64,000 nucleotides of DNA from Ceratobasidium sp. AG-K. Lineage: Eukaryota > Basidiomycota > Agaricomycetes > Cantharellales > Ceratobasidiaceae. Below the pieces are notes generated by a model. That model ran no database searches. It was not told the origin of the DNA and worked only from the letters and a program-made list of their open reading frames with translations. The position numbers and the translations under genes are program-made. Of this stretch, positions 1-8,814 are shown one piece after another (position 1 is the stretch's first letter; each line of letters begins with the position of its first letter). Location of the stretch: NCBI GenBank assembly GCA_037039685.1, contig JAWNGF010000013.1, positions 1,323,001 through 1,387,000 on the forward strand, in the 5' to 3' direction.

Positions 1-654
1 GGAATCCTGAAGTATTTCATCAAATGGAAGGGCTACACTGTGGAACATGACTCTTGGGAACCCTTGGAGAACCTTGGCAACGCATCAGAACTCATTAATG
101 AGTTCCACCAGGAACATCCAGATGCCATCGAAGAAGTCTCCAGAGTTACCAGGAAGCATCGCCATGAGGAAACAAGGGATGACTTGGCAGCCGATAACAA
201 GGAAGAATGGCCCATTAGGCGTTCTAAGCGTATAAAAGAGGCTGCTGGGATCCAAGTCCCTCATCAAAAAACTTTTACCTACTCCAGTCCTACACTACAA
301 CCCTCAACTCCCACTTCACTTGCTGCACCATGTCCTCCCAACACCAATCCACCAACTCAGTCATGGTCCAGGTCTACCACAACCTTTACACCTGCTTGGC
401 CGCCTTCAAGCGGTCCCTCAAAGTCGTACCCCCCCAGGAGCAAGGCATGTACTGGCATCCCGGCATGCGCCAACACTTCTACTTTATCATATCCGCACGC
501 TACTGGTCAGGAGAGGCACCTAGGTTGTTTGTCGGTCGCCCCCTTGTTTGCTGGCCCAACTGGATTGCCTACGCAGCCGACAACATCCACAACGCCCTTG
601 AGATCCTGGACAGGTCTTGCAAGGTCCGTCTCGGAGGCAACCCATTTGCAATAG
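1..654 (+). CDS. Pol C-terminus with chromodomain, element A (partial)
   Basis: Frame 1 is open from the first base. It begins inside a chromodomain, with FIKWKGY followed by HDSWEPLENL, the aromatic-cage and helix pattern of Ty3/Gypsy chromoviruses. After about residue 40 comes a basic stretch (RVTRKHRH, RRSKRIKE) and then a Pro/Ser/Thr-rich tail without a recognised domain. In this class the chromodomain follows integrase and helps target insertion to marked chromatin. The last 325 bases overlap the accessory ORF at 330-803, which is read in the -1 frame. The paralogous tail lies at about 6662-6962 on the minus strand (element C). Integrase and everything upstream lie left of the window. 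Confidence 0.85.
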   Translation, partial: GILKYFIKWKGYTVEHDSWEPLENLGNASELINEFHQEHPDAIEEVSRVTRKHRHEETRDDLAADNKEEWPIRRSKRIKEAAGIQVPHQKTFTYSSPTLQPSTPTSLAAPCPPNTNPPTQSWSRSTTTFTPAWPPSSGPSKSYPPRSKACTGIPACANTSTLSYPHATGQERHLGCLSVAPLFAGPTGLPTQPTTSTTPLRSWTGLARSVSEATHLQ

Positions 655-803
655 TCAACCTCACTGTCGGCCTAGAGGTTAGGGAGGGGGCAGTAATTGA
701 TTTGACAGATGACGAGGAGGATTATGGGGTGTGGACAGGGACAGGGTCAGCTGAGGACCCCTTTGTATTTAATGACACTGAGGAGTTTGTGCTGGTGGAG
801 TGA
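330..803 (+). CDS. Accessory ORF3 of family A with SUMO-interacting-like motif
   Basis: This is a 157-residue ORF between pol and the 3' LTR, starting ATGTCC inside the pol tail and ending 23 bases before the LTR. I do not recognise a domain. A diverged copy exists in element C (6045-6546, minus). Both copies keep the N-terminal YTCLA-FK pattern, a YWH-GM stretch, and a C-terminal block with DLTDD, VW-G-G, EDPFV and EEFVLV. The segment VIDLTDDEED (residues about 122-131) matches the consensus of a SUMO-interacting motif: hydrophobic core, D-L-T, then acidic residues. It has no signal peptide or membrane segment, so it is not envelope-like. The function is unknown; SUMO binding is an inference from the motif alone. 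Confidence 0.65.
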   Translation: MSSQHQSTNSVMVQVYHNLYTCLAAFKRSLKVVPPQEQGMYWHPGMRQHFYFIISARYWSGEAPRLFVGRPLVCWPNWIAYAADNIHNALEILDRSCKVRLGGNPFAIVNLTVGLEVREGAVIDLTDDEEDYGVWTGTGSAEDPFVFNDTEEFVLVE

Positions 804-826
804 GCCTGACCTAGAAGGGGGGGTAG

Positions 827-1269
827 TGTCATGACCTTTTCTCTTTCCTTGTTTCCTTTCCTGTTTGTCTTGTGTTTGGTCTCGTTCTTCTCGCCTTGGC
901 GCATTTAGTCGCCTTTCTGTAAGCCATGGTCACGGGACATGCCTGCCTGGCACGTCTTCTCTCTGCCTTGTTTGCCATGGACTTATCTTGTGTCCTTTGT
1001 CTTGCCTGCACTTCCCTCGGACTCTTGCTTTTTCCTTGTTCTCTCCCTTGTCGCCTTCTATCTATTGTACATAGCCACACTAGATAGTATATATACCAGC
1101 GACCCAAGTCTTGTCCCTACAAGACTTGTTCTCTTGTCGTTTTCCCCATCACTCATTGCGTGACTCACTTAGGCCTAAGCGCCATACATTCGACCCTCGT
1201 CGTCACCCCAACCCCCATCCTCACTGCCTGTGGAGTCTCAGCCTCCAAGGTTCAACTAGGGTTGTGACA
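827..1269 (+). repeat. 3' LTR of element A (family A)
   Basis: A 443 bp LTR beginning TGTCATGACC and ending GTTGTGACA, directly after the purine tract. It contains a TATA box (1088-1095) and a strong hairpin with 10 bp arms CAAGTCTTGT/ACAAGACTTG (1105-1114 and 1119-1128). The distal arm begins about 31 bp after the TATA box, where transcription would start. One TGACTCA lies downstream at 1161-1167. Confidence 0.9.
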
Positions 1270-1665
1270 ACGTGGGTCTGTGAGCAACATCACAAAGCAT
1301 CAAAATTTTCGATTGGTTCCCATGCTGATGAATGGTACTTCTAATAGGCATGGTGCCCCTGCCACTTATGGCTTCCTTGCTGCTGACACCAGTAATGGTT
1401 CCTTGTGCACGCATATAGTCAATGAATGCATTCTGATTGTTTGCAATCCATTATTGGCTATCCATGCACCACTAAGATGGCTCAGGAATGATGTATCATT
1501 GTGGTCCAATGCCTAGAAGGCATAACTATTGGTTGGTGCATTGTTTTCAATGGCTATATGTGCTTGGTTATTGCGGTTCTTGTGTCTTGCTGGTGTGTTA
1601 AACTTTCTTTGCAGACGGTCCCACTCATTGTTTGCATTCTTCTTGTATGCACTTCCTCCCAGCTG

Positions 1666-2517
1666 TCAACATTCAGCTGCCCATTGGCCAATGCAACTGC
1701 AGTTGTTGCATTTAGAGTTTGATTTGTTGGGTGATTGGGGTGCAGGCTGGTGATTAGGGTTGTTCTTCATGAACTTGGGGTGCCTGGGCTTTGTGTTTCC
1801 ATGGAATGCATTGTTACCTGTGTTTCTGGTAGTTTGTCTGTGTGCTTCAGCCATAATTCAGGCTCTAATGTCACCTATCTGGTTGGCTTGCTTGTTTAGG
1901 TCCTGTTGGTTGATGTTAAAGCTGATTGATTGAGTGAATGAGTCCCAGCTTTTGGGCAAGCTAGCAACTAATGCGGTAATAAAATCAACCTCAGAGCAGG
2001 AGCCAGCGTCAATATTGTTAATTTGCTGGTACCAGTTGTGCATGTGGTGTATATGCACTTCTAGGTCCTCTCCATCAGTGATCTGGTGACTGAAAAACTG
2101 TCTTTGTAGCCCAATAAGTCCAATCGTTCCTTGGACTTGGAATGTTGCTTCTAATGCATCCTACATGTCTGCTGATGTAATGCACATCTGTGTATGTGTT
2201 AGTACATGTCTGTCAACCCTTAACCAGATGCACAATAACACTTTGCAGTTGATTTTTGACCAATTGGTGAATACTTTGTTTGCTTGTACTACAGTTTCAT
2301 CTGGAGGCTGTACTCCTTTATTGTCCTTAACTGGAGCAATTGTGACTTTGATCTGCACCTTTGGGCAAGGGGTTGTTTGGTTAAGGTATTAGTACAGATC
2401 AAGGTCAGTAAGGATGTCCTCCATCTGTATGTGCCAAACATTGTAACTCTCTGTTCCTTGTAGCAGAGTAATTCAGTAGTGACTCACACTTCTGCTTGTG
2501 TTTGTGTTCTCAGCCAT
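1666..2517 (-). pseudogene. Copia gag (UBN2-like), broken
   Basis: One frame runs from an ATG at 2517 (MAENTNTSRS) to the zinc knuckle near 1680. It carries the hallmarks of Copia gag: YNVWHIQMEDIL near the N-terminus, then DALEATFQVQGT, QITDGEDLEVHIHHM and LPKSWDSFTQSI. The C-terminal knuckle is degenerate, CNNC-4-Q-4-C, where the His of CX2CX4HX4C has become Gln. The frame is interrupted by several in-frame stops, for example about 14 codons after the ATG and around 2160, with no frameshift needed. The protein would have packaged the element RNA in virus-like particles, but this copy cannot make it. Confidence 0.8.
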
Positions 2518-2580
2518 TTGGTATGATTTGGTATGTATGTTTGATTCAGGTGGTTCTGGAGTTTGTGTTTAGATTACAAT

Positions 2581-2598
2581 AGCGCAGGGCTCATAACC
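2581..2598 (-). other. Primer binding site, half-tRNA type (initiator tRNA-Met)
   Basis: On the minus strand the LTR end is followed directly by GGTTATGAGCCCTG, complementary to the anticodon stem-loop CAGGGCTCATAACC of initiator tRNA-Met. Drosophila copia and yeast Ty5 are known to prime from a tRNA-iMet fragment at this position rather than from the 3' CCA end. The same site occurs in the younger Copia element (about 50934-50947). Confidence 0.75.
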
Positions 2599-2833
2599 TA
2601 TTGAAATGTATATCAAAGAGATAAGAGAAATGTTATAAACAAGTGCCTATATACAGGGGGAAGAGAGAGAATGATGAGAACAGCACACAGAGCACACCTT
2701 ATATACCCCATGGTAAAGCATTGAGTACATGCTAGTACCTACTATGCTTTGCTTGATTGCTATTGCTCATAGGTACTGGTAAGTTCTTGTACATTTGTTA
2801 TGTATATACATTGGGTAATTATCTATTTCAACA
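2599..2833 (-). repeat. 5' LTR of Copia relic
   Basis: About 235 bp. In element orientation it begins TGTTGAAAT and ends ATTTCAATA just before the primer binding site, so the termini are imperfect inverted repeats ending TA rather than CA. No second LTR or target duplication is visible. Confidence 0.6.
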
Positions 2834-3607
2834 TTAGTCACATTGGTGCAAAGGGGATGGAAAAATGCTGGCTAGTTCAAAGTTGGGCTCAAAACAGAGG
2901 GAGGACAAATCCATAAGAATTTCCTATCTGGGTTGGTCAACACCATATATGGTAAGTGCACAGTCACAATGTCCAAAGTCAATTGACCAATCAGAAATTT
3001 GGGGTCTGCTACATCTCAGCTACATGCTGCTACATACCACTACATTTCACTACATCTTGATACATATTGCTACATTCCAGAGGAATCTGCTACATTTCAG
3101 ACACATAGTGCTATATATTGATATGATAATTTGAGTAAAGTCAATATACCACATGAGCTACAATTCATACATAGGATACATATCACTATGTAGCAAACAA
3201 CAGGTTTCCAGATGTTTAAGTATAGTGCTTCCCACACCACAAAAGTCCCAACCTAAATGTCTGACTCATCAGCTCACAAAGACCTCAGATGCAAAAACAT
3301 CACATACTAACAATGTTGTATTGACCACCAGCACCTTCCATCATAAGTAGGATATTGTCACTAAGTACCCAAGAGATGCTGCTTTCACCTGGGAGAAATT
3401 TATTTAATTAGTTGGGCTGTCACATTAGCATCTTGACCACATACAGGGACCACTGGGGTTCACAAATAGTGTTCCAAGTTGAGAGGTACTAGTAGCATTG
3501 ATTCAAGCAACTACAAGGGTTGCTGTGCCAGCTGTTTTGTTCCCTTTATTCAGGGGGGCCTTCAACTGGCCACATTTGCATTGTATGGTCAAATTCCTCT
3601 ACAGCAT
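2834..3607. other. AT-rich stretch without a recognisable gene
   Basis: I find no coding pattern or LTR boundary here. The only structure seen is the degenerate short repeat at 3006-3108. ORFs of 60-90 codons in this stretch have no motif. Confidence 0.5.
3006..3108. repeat. Degenerate TGCTACAT short repeat
   Basis: TGCTACAT and close variants (CACTACAT, GATACAT) recur about every 10-12 bases, roughly nine times, with variable spacers such as TTCA or CTCAG. It looks like a decayed minisatellite. No palindrome or coding role is evident. Confidence 0.6.
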
Positions 3608-4511
3608 TGTGACCTATGGCCCTGCCATGGACTCTGTCTCTTGTCCACTTCCTGTGATCTCCTTTATCTTGGCTTGTCCTTTGTTTCTGTCTCCTTTGTC
3701 TTGCTTTCCTTTGTCTGCATGCAGCCTTATGCTGCTTCTCTTTTTCTTTTGTCTTGCAGCTTCCTTTCTTTGAAAGTCATGTTCCTTTATAGGACATGAC
3801 TCATAGAGCTTTCTGATTGGTTGACTTGTATGACTTGTTTCTTGGCATGAGCATGACTCATGCCTTTTCTGAATATATAAAGATGTGACAACAAGCATGG
3901 TATCCCCATCTTGTTTTGCCTTGTTGTTGCAACCTGCTAATGCCTATGGTTGATGACCGCTAATGGCCTTTGAGATGTGGAACAATATGTGATAAGTCTT
4001 CTAAGACTCTATCACTAAGGTGGACAAACACTAGTCTTGTCAGTACAAGTCACTAGCTCCTAAGTCCAAGTGGCTGTGCTAAAGGCTAAGTAGCCAAGTG
4101 CCTCTGATCACACTGCAGGGAGAGTTGACAAGGCAAAGCAAGCTGGGGATAACCATGCTTGCAAGCCAGTATATATACTCAGAGAATGAGTGAGTCATAG
4201 TATATACATGAGTCACAGGTCTGAGTCAAAGTCCGAGTCATAAGGGGGGCTGCACAGGCCAGCCAATAGAAAACAGCATGAGTCATATGACTCATGGTGA
4301 CACATCATCCATACACCTTACTAAACAAGGGAGAGGGCACAAAGAAGAGAAAGGGCGCTTAAGGCGCCAGTACAAGCCACAAGTCTGCAAACAGAGACAG
4401 AGGGAGGGACAGGTCACAACACTTGTCAATTTCCCCAACAAACAGTCCCTCACTGGGTTTCCCTCAGGGTTACCTTGAATCCTCAGGTCTTAGCGCCATT
4501 CACAGTCTACA
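3608..4511 (+). repeat. Old E-like LTR, split by a solo LTR
   Basis: After discounting the inserted solo LTR, the sequence follows the layout of LTR E: two TGACTCA sites (3797-3803, 3854-3860), a TATA box near 3872, an ATCTTGTTTTGCC start-site motif about 35 bp on, and a GGTCTTAGCGCC tail. It starts near TGTGACC and may end near 4511 (CTACA). Both ends are uncertain and I see no target duplication or primer binding site, so it may be an old solo LTR. Confidence 0.45.
3925..4421 (-). repeat. Solo LTR of family B (minus)
   Basis: A 497 bp reverse copy of the LTR at 8270-8766 and 16184-16680, with the same length. It is flanked by the 5 bp target duplication CTTGT at 3920-3924 and 4422-4426. 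The exact duplication plus absence of internal sequence indicates a complete insertion later reduced by LTR-LTR recombination. It carries several TGAGTCA/TGACTCA boxes. Confidence 0.92.
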
Positions 4512-4537
4512 GATTGTCTTGGGGTGGACTAAGCTAA

Positions 4538-5317
4538 ATGGTGAGATGCAGCCCCATAAAGCTGAATTACCTCTCCTTGAAGCTTATATGGACATGTAAG
4601 TTCTTAGATCATCTACCCTTTCCTGTTGTTGACTGGTTCCAACTGAAGATTAAATTTATTTTCTCTATGGTCCAGAATGAGGCACTCCCTGCCCTCAGGA
4701 ACAACGTCAGGACTGCTTTTAAGCTTCATTGTCAGGAGTATGATGCAGCAGTTGAGCAGAAAGTAAAGGCCTTGTTGCCTGATGCTTTCCTTTCTCTGGT
4801 GAGTCCCTCCTGCCTAATAACAAGATTGATACTCATCTCAATGATACAGATGCAAACTCCCCAGGATCCCAAAGCATTCTCATCCTCTCTTATTAGGGAT
4901 GTTATCTACCATTGCTATTTCTCTAAGGGGTTGAAGAGCATTGGGTATCTCCATTCATATGCATTCTCTCCAATGCCAATCAGTGTTTCTAGGCTTGTTT
5001 GCCACCATGGTAGGACAATCACTATATTTTGGCCTTTGGCAGATGGTCATTGCAGATTAACTTCCACATCTCCCAACACACAACTGGCACATACAGGCCA
5101 ACACCTCTTGACGCTGATAAACCAACTTCCTATATACAACATGTACATTGCACTCTTGGCAGAGATGAAAGTCAACATTCCAAAAACAGTGAAAAATCTT
5201 CAGAACTGGCTATTTGATCACTGCCAGTATGTCCTGCCCTTTACTCTCATTGTTCAATGGACTTATGGATGTGAACAGCAGGAACACTCCTGTTGTCAAG
5301 AAGGAGGTTGTTATTGA
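4538..5317 (+). pseudogene. Broken gene resembling basidiomycete DUF6532
   Basis: This open frame contains ALPALRNNVR near residue 50, then PLIRDV-like SSLIRDVIYHCYF followed by FSPMPIS. That order (an Arg-rich helix, 'IRDVI..YF', then 'FSPMP') is what I know from DUF6532 domains, which are common and of unknown function in mushroom-forming fungi. The expected continuation is split between frames: the IS-HTTGTYRPTPLD stretch is read in another frame at 5029-5217, so at least one indel has broken it. It lies between two LTR-derived segments, so it may be captured host sequence or part of an older unrecognised element. The family call is from memory of the pattern. Confidence 0.35.
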
Positions 5318-5582
5318 AGTTCCCCAACTAGATTATGGGACCAATTCAGAGGTGGAGTATATTCCTAAGGTGATCATGGATATGCCAGGTAGGTAATCTC
5401 AATGTGGGATTGTCCTGAAACTCTCTCTGCTCTGGAAGATGTCTGACAACATTTGCAACTTCACCCAGGAAACCCCATCCTTCTGTCTTGAAGGCAAAAC
5501 CAAAACCAAAACTAACCACAGCACCAGTAATTTATGTTGTTGGGAGCTCTTCTCCACCTCAGGCTCAGCCATTGGGGACAAG

Positions 5583-6018
5583 TGTCACAACCCTAACCAA
5601 ACCCTGGAGGCCAAGGCTCCACAGGTGGTGAGGATGGGGGTTGGGACAATGATGAAGGTCAAATGTATGGCACTAAGGCATAAGTGAGTCACACAACAAG
5701 TGATTGGGGAAAACAACAAGAGAACAAGTCTTGTGGAGGCAAGACTTGTGTCGCTGGTATATATACTAACTACTGTGGCAGTGTACAATAGAGAGCAGGC
5801 AACAACAGACACCAAAACAAGAAAGGACAAGAGTCCAAGAGAAGCAAGGACAAGACAAAGGAAACGTGATAAGTCCATGGACACCAAGGAGAGAAGGGAA
5901 CAAGCCAGGCCGGCATGTCCCGCGAACATGGCTTGCAGAAAGGCGACTAAATGCGCCAAGGCGAGAAGAACGAGACCAAACACAGGGCAAACTGAAGAGA
6001 AAGAAAGGATCGTGACAC
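5583..6018 (-). repeat. 3' LTR of element C (family A)
   Basis: 436 bp, beginning TGTCACGATCC and ending GGGTTGTGACA in element orientation. It is clearly the family of 827-1269 (same TATA region and AAGTCTTGT hairpin). Flanking bases at 5578-5582 are ACAAG; no partner duplication was found because the other end of C is missing. Confidence 0.9.
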
Positions 6019-6044
6019 TACCCCCCTTTCTAGTCTGGGGCTCA

Positions 6045-6546
6045 CTCTACAAGAGACAAAACAGACAACCTGCAACTAACCAAGACAAACTCCTCCTCAT
6101 TGTTTGGCACAAAAGGGTCCTCCATTGTCCCAGCACCTTTCCAGACATCCTCCTTGTTGTCATCTGTCAAGTCAATGATGGGCTCTTTGCGCCCAGGGCC
6201 CTTGGTGAGGTCAATGAGCTGGAAGGGGTCTTGGAGACCCAACCTGGAACACCTCAAGGTGTCCATGATTTCCCAGGCATTGTGGATGTCCTGGGCCTCA
6301 TGGGCAATCCAGTTGTTCCACTGGACAAGGGGGTGACCAACAAAAGAACAGGGGGGGGGGGCAGCAGTGACAAGAGCAGGCTCCAACAATGAAGTAGAAC
6401 GCCTGCTGCATCCCAGAGTGCCAATACTGGCCGTTTTTGAGGGGGGGGATGAATTCAAGTGTCTGCTTGAAGGAGGCCAAGCATGTATAGAGGTCCTGAT
6501 AGATGCGGACCATGCAGGTGTTGGAAGAGAGGGTAGAACCAGACAT
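6045..6546 (-). pseudogene. Accessory ORF3 of element C, frameshifted
   Basis: This starts ATGTCTGGTTC at 6546 and gives YQDLYTCLASFKQTL and YWHSGMQQAFYFI, matching ORF3 of element A. A run of eleven G at about 6351-6361 shifts the frame; the rest continues in the frame of the chromodomain ORF as FVGHPLVQWNNWI, IHNAWEIMD, PIIDLTDDNKED, EDPFVPN and EEFVLV. The IDLT-plus-acidic core is kept between the two copies although surrounding residues differ. I do not recognise a domain. Confidence 0.65.
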
Positions 6547-8264
6547 TGCACAGTGAATGAAGCAAGGGTCGGAGGTGGTTTTAGTGCAGGAGGGAGGAAA
6601 GTAAAAACCTTTTGATGAGGAACTTGGATCCTGGCCACCTCTTTTATTTGCTTAGAACACCTCATGGGCCATTCTTCCTTCTGTTTGGCCACTGAGTCAT
6701 CCTTTGTTTCCTCATGGCGTTGCTTCCTGGTAACCCTGGGGACTTCCATGATGGCTTCAGGATGTTCCAGATGGAACTCCTCAATGAGTTCTGATGCATT
6801 GCTGAGGTTTTCCAAAGGTTCCCAAGAATCATGTTCCAATGTGTAACCTTTCCACTTGACAAAATATTCCAAAACTCCCTTCTTGATCCTGGAACTCTGT
6901 ATTTTTTTGACCTCATATTCCTCCTCCCCTTCAGGTGTTTCTATAGCAGGGGGTGGTTCCACATGGCAACCCTCAATCTTGTCCTCCTCATACTTGGCTA
7001 GTCACAAGACATTGACTACCAGGTGCATGCTCATGGAAGGTGGGACTTCCAGTCGATATGCATTCCTTCCTACTGCTTCCAGTATTGTGAATGGTCTGAG
7101 GTGTTCATGCAAGAGTTTCAGGGATGGTCAATTGGTTGGGATGTGGTTGTGGCTGAGCCAAACTTTATTGCCTATGATGAAGGAACCTTCCCAATGCTTC
7201 CAATCTGCATATTCCTTGTCCCATTCCTTACTCAGGATGAGGCTAGCCTTGGCTTCTTCTAGGTTGTCTTGGATCCATTGTGCATGGGCTGCAGCTTCCA
7301 GCACTGATCCATCTTCCACTGGAGTTCCTTCAATTGACCAGTGGCAAGCCATGTTGGTGAAGAAAGGGGTCATGTCAATGCTAGAGTGAAACAAGTTGTT
7401 GTATGTGAATTTGGAGAACGGTAGTAGTGATGCCCAATCATGCTGTCTGAATGAGCAATATGTCTGAATGAAGGCTTTGACCATTTGATTGATGCACTCT
7501 GTTTGTCTGTCAGTTTCAGGGTGATATGCAGTGATGAGTCTGGGCCAAATGTTCAAGGCTTGATAGAGTTCATTCATGAATCTAGATGCAAAGGTGGGTC
7601 CGCAATCTGACACTACTGTTTCTGGGGTGCTGTGTAATTTCCAACAGTGTTCCATGAATAACTCTGCAAGTTTAGGGGATGTGGTCTTCTCAGAGCAGGG
7701 AATGAAGTGTGCCACCTTGGTCAAGGTATCAATGATCACCAGTATGGAGTCTAGGCCTTTGGAAAGTGGTAGTTTGACAATTGTATTGACCAAAATGAGT
7801 TGCCAGGGCTTGGAAGGAAGTTCAAGCAGTTGTAATTCTCCAAGGGTTTGCTGATGGATTGGCTTGGAGCATTGGCACAAGTCGCATGATGACACATATT
7901 TGTTGATGTATGTCTTCATGGATGGCCACCAATATTGTCTTTTGACCAATTCCAGCATCTTTGCTTGCCCCATGTGTCCTACTGCTTTGTTGTCATGATG
8001 GAGTTCTAAAATCTGACGCTTGATTTCATTGTTGTTTGGGACATAAATCCTTCCTTTGCAGTACAGTAAGTTGTCCCTTATCTTCCAGTCTTTGAATTCC
8101 TTCTGGACTGAGGCAGGAGCTTTCTCTGGTTGGTTGCTAAGGAAGGCCCAGATTGACGTAACATAATTGTCCTTCTGCGTCTGATCTCTGATTGCCTCTC
8201 AAATATCCATAGTTGATGCCATGCCCTGTGGTTCTGTTTCAACTGAATTGATGAAGATGTGTGG
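6547..8264 (-). pseudogene. Pol of element C, integrase and chromodomain part
   Basis: The integrase ORF (7973-7128) has the core pattern CDLCQCSKP of the zinc-binding region, SDCGPTF with the second catalytic Asp, and HPETDRQTE with the catalytic Glu. The first catalytic Asp (normally in an FDFIV- or YDFIV-like motif) reads Asn in VNTIVKLP. The chromodomain (FVKWKGYTLEHDSWEPLENL) follows at about 6880-6780. Frameshifts separate the segments. The frame is interrupted at 8265 by insertion of element B and resumes at 16686. Confidence 0.8.
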
Positions 8265-8269
8265 AGAAA

Positions 8270-8766
8270 TGTTGTGACCCATCCCTCCCTCTTTCTCTGT
8301 CTGCGGTCTTGTGGCTAGTACTGGCGCCTTAAGCATCCTTTCTCTCCTCTGCGCCCTCTCCCTGGTTTAGTAAGGTGTATGGATGATGTGTCACCATGAG
8401 TCATATGACTCATGCTGTTTTCTATTGGCTGGCCTGCGCAGCCCCCTTTTTGACTTGGACTTTGACTCAGACCTGTGACTCATGTATATACTATGACTCA
8501 CTTGTTTTCTGAGTATATATACTGGCTTGCAAACATGGTCATCCCCAGCTTGCTTTGCCTTGTCAACTCTCCCTGCAGTGTGATCAGAGGCACTTGGCTA
8601 CTTAGCCTTTAGCGCAGCCACTTGGACTTAGGAGCTAGTGACTTGTAGTGTCAAGACTAGCGTTTGTCCACCTTAGTGATAGAGTCTAAGAAGACTTATC
8701 ACATATTGTTCCACATCTCAAAGGCCATTAGCAGTTGTCAACCATAGGCATTAGCAGGTTGAGACA
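8270..8766 (+). repeat. 5' LTR of element B
   Basis: Begins TGTTGTGACCC and ends GGTTGAGACA. It holds a TGACTCA array (8397-8500), a TATA box (8513-8521) and the predicted transcript start motif AGCTTGCTTTGC (8547-8558). The 3' partner is 16184-16680, which ends GCGACA. Confidence 0.95.
8397..8521 (+). promoter_or_regulatory. LTR B promoter with five TGACTCA boxes
   Basis: TGAGTCA/TGACTCA occurs at 8397-8403, 8406-8412, 8463-8469, 8476-8482 and 8494-8500, ending 13 bp before a GTATATATA TATA box. The first two form a perfect 18 bp palindrome (8395-8412). TGACTCA is the binding site of Gcn4/CPC1/AP-1 bZIP factors. The array is largely kept in the 3' LTR and the solo copy at 3925-4421. Confidence 0.7.
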
Positions 8767-8768
8767 TT

Positions 8769-8780
8769 GTGAAGCAAGCT
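8769..8780 (+). other. Self-priming site of element B (decayed)
   Basis: Lies two bases after the LTR. GTGAAGCAAGCT is complementary at 10 of 12 positions to AGCTTGCTTTGC at 8547-8558; the two mismatches are transitions. The intact counterpart is in element D (20099-20110). Confidence 0.6.
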
Positions 8781-8814
8781 CTTAGTATGCTGAGCCACAA
8801 GAAAACAAGGTCAC

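Larger units (their letters stand above)
1..1269 (+). mobile_element. Gypsy element A, 3' end only
   Basis: This is the 3' end of an LTR retrotransposon cut by the window edge. In order it shows a chromodomain pol tail, an overlapping accessory ORF, a purine-rich tract (813-826, with seven G) and one LTR (827-1269). The LTR is the same family as the reverse LTR at 5583-6018 and the solo LTR at 14218-14657. The 5' half is outside the window, so the target duplication cannot be checked. Confidence 0.9.
1270..2833 (-). mobile_element. Copia-type relic, 5' end (minus strand)
   Basis: Reading leftward this holds an LTR (2599-2833), a primer binding site matching the initiator tRNA-Met anticodon arm (2581-2598), a Copia gag with zinc knuckle (1666-2517) and a very decayed stretch (1270-1660) that may be the start of protease (a weak match to a WI-[AN]-[DN]-[SN]-G site near 1470). 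It stops abruptly at the end of LTR A, so element A probably inserted into it. Confidence 0.75.

Noticed and set aside
827..1269. Tandem or CRISPR-like repeats among the recurring 400-550 bp units
   Set aside because: The units are LTRs: they have TG...CA ends, TATA boxes and 5 bp target duplications, with no short spacer array.
2581..2598. CAGGGCTCATAACC taken as part of a tRNA-Met gene (also near 50940)
   Set aside because: No acceptor or T arm around it; it sits exactly at LTR ends and is a primer binding site.
3479..3799. Hydrophobic 106-codon ORF that looks like a membrane protein
   Set aside because: Its T/C-rich DNA is the upstream part of an E-like LTR; composition alone explains the hydrophobic translation.
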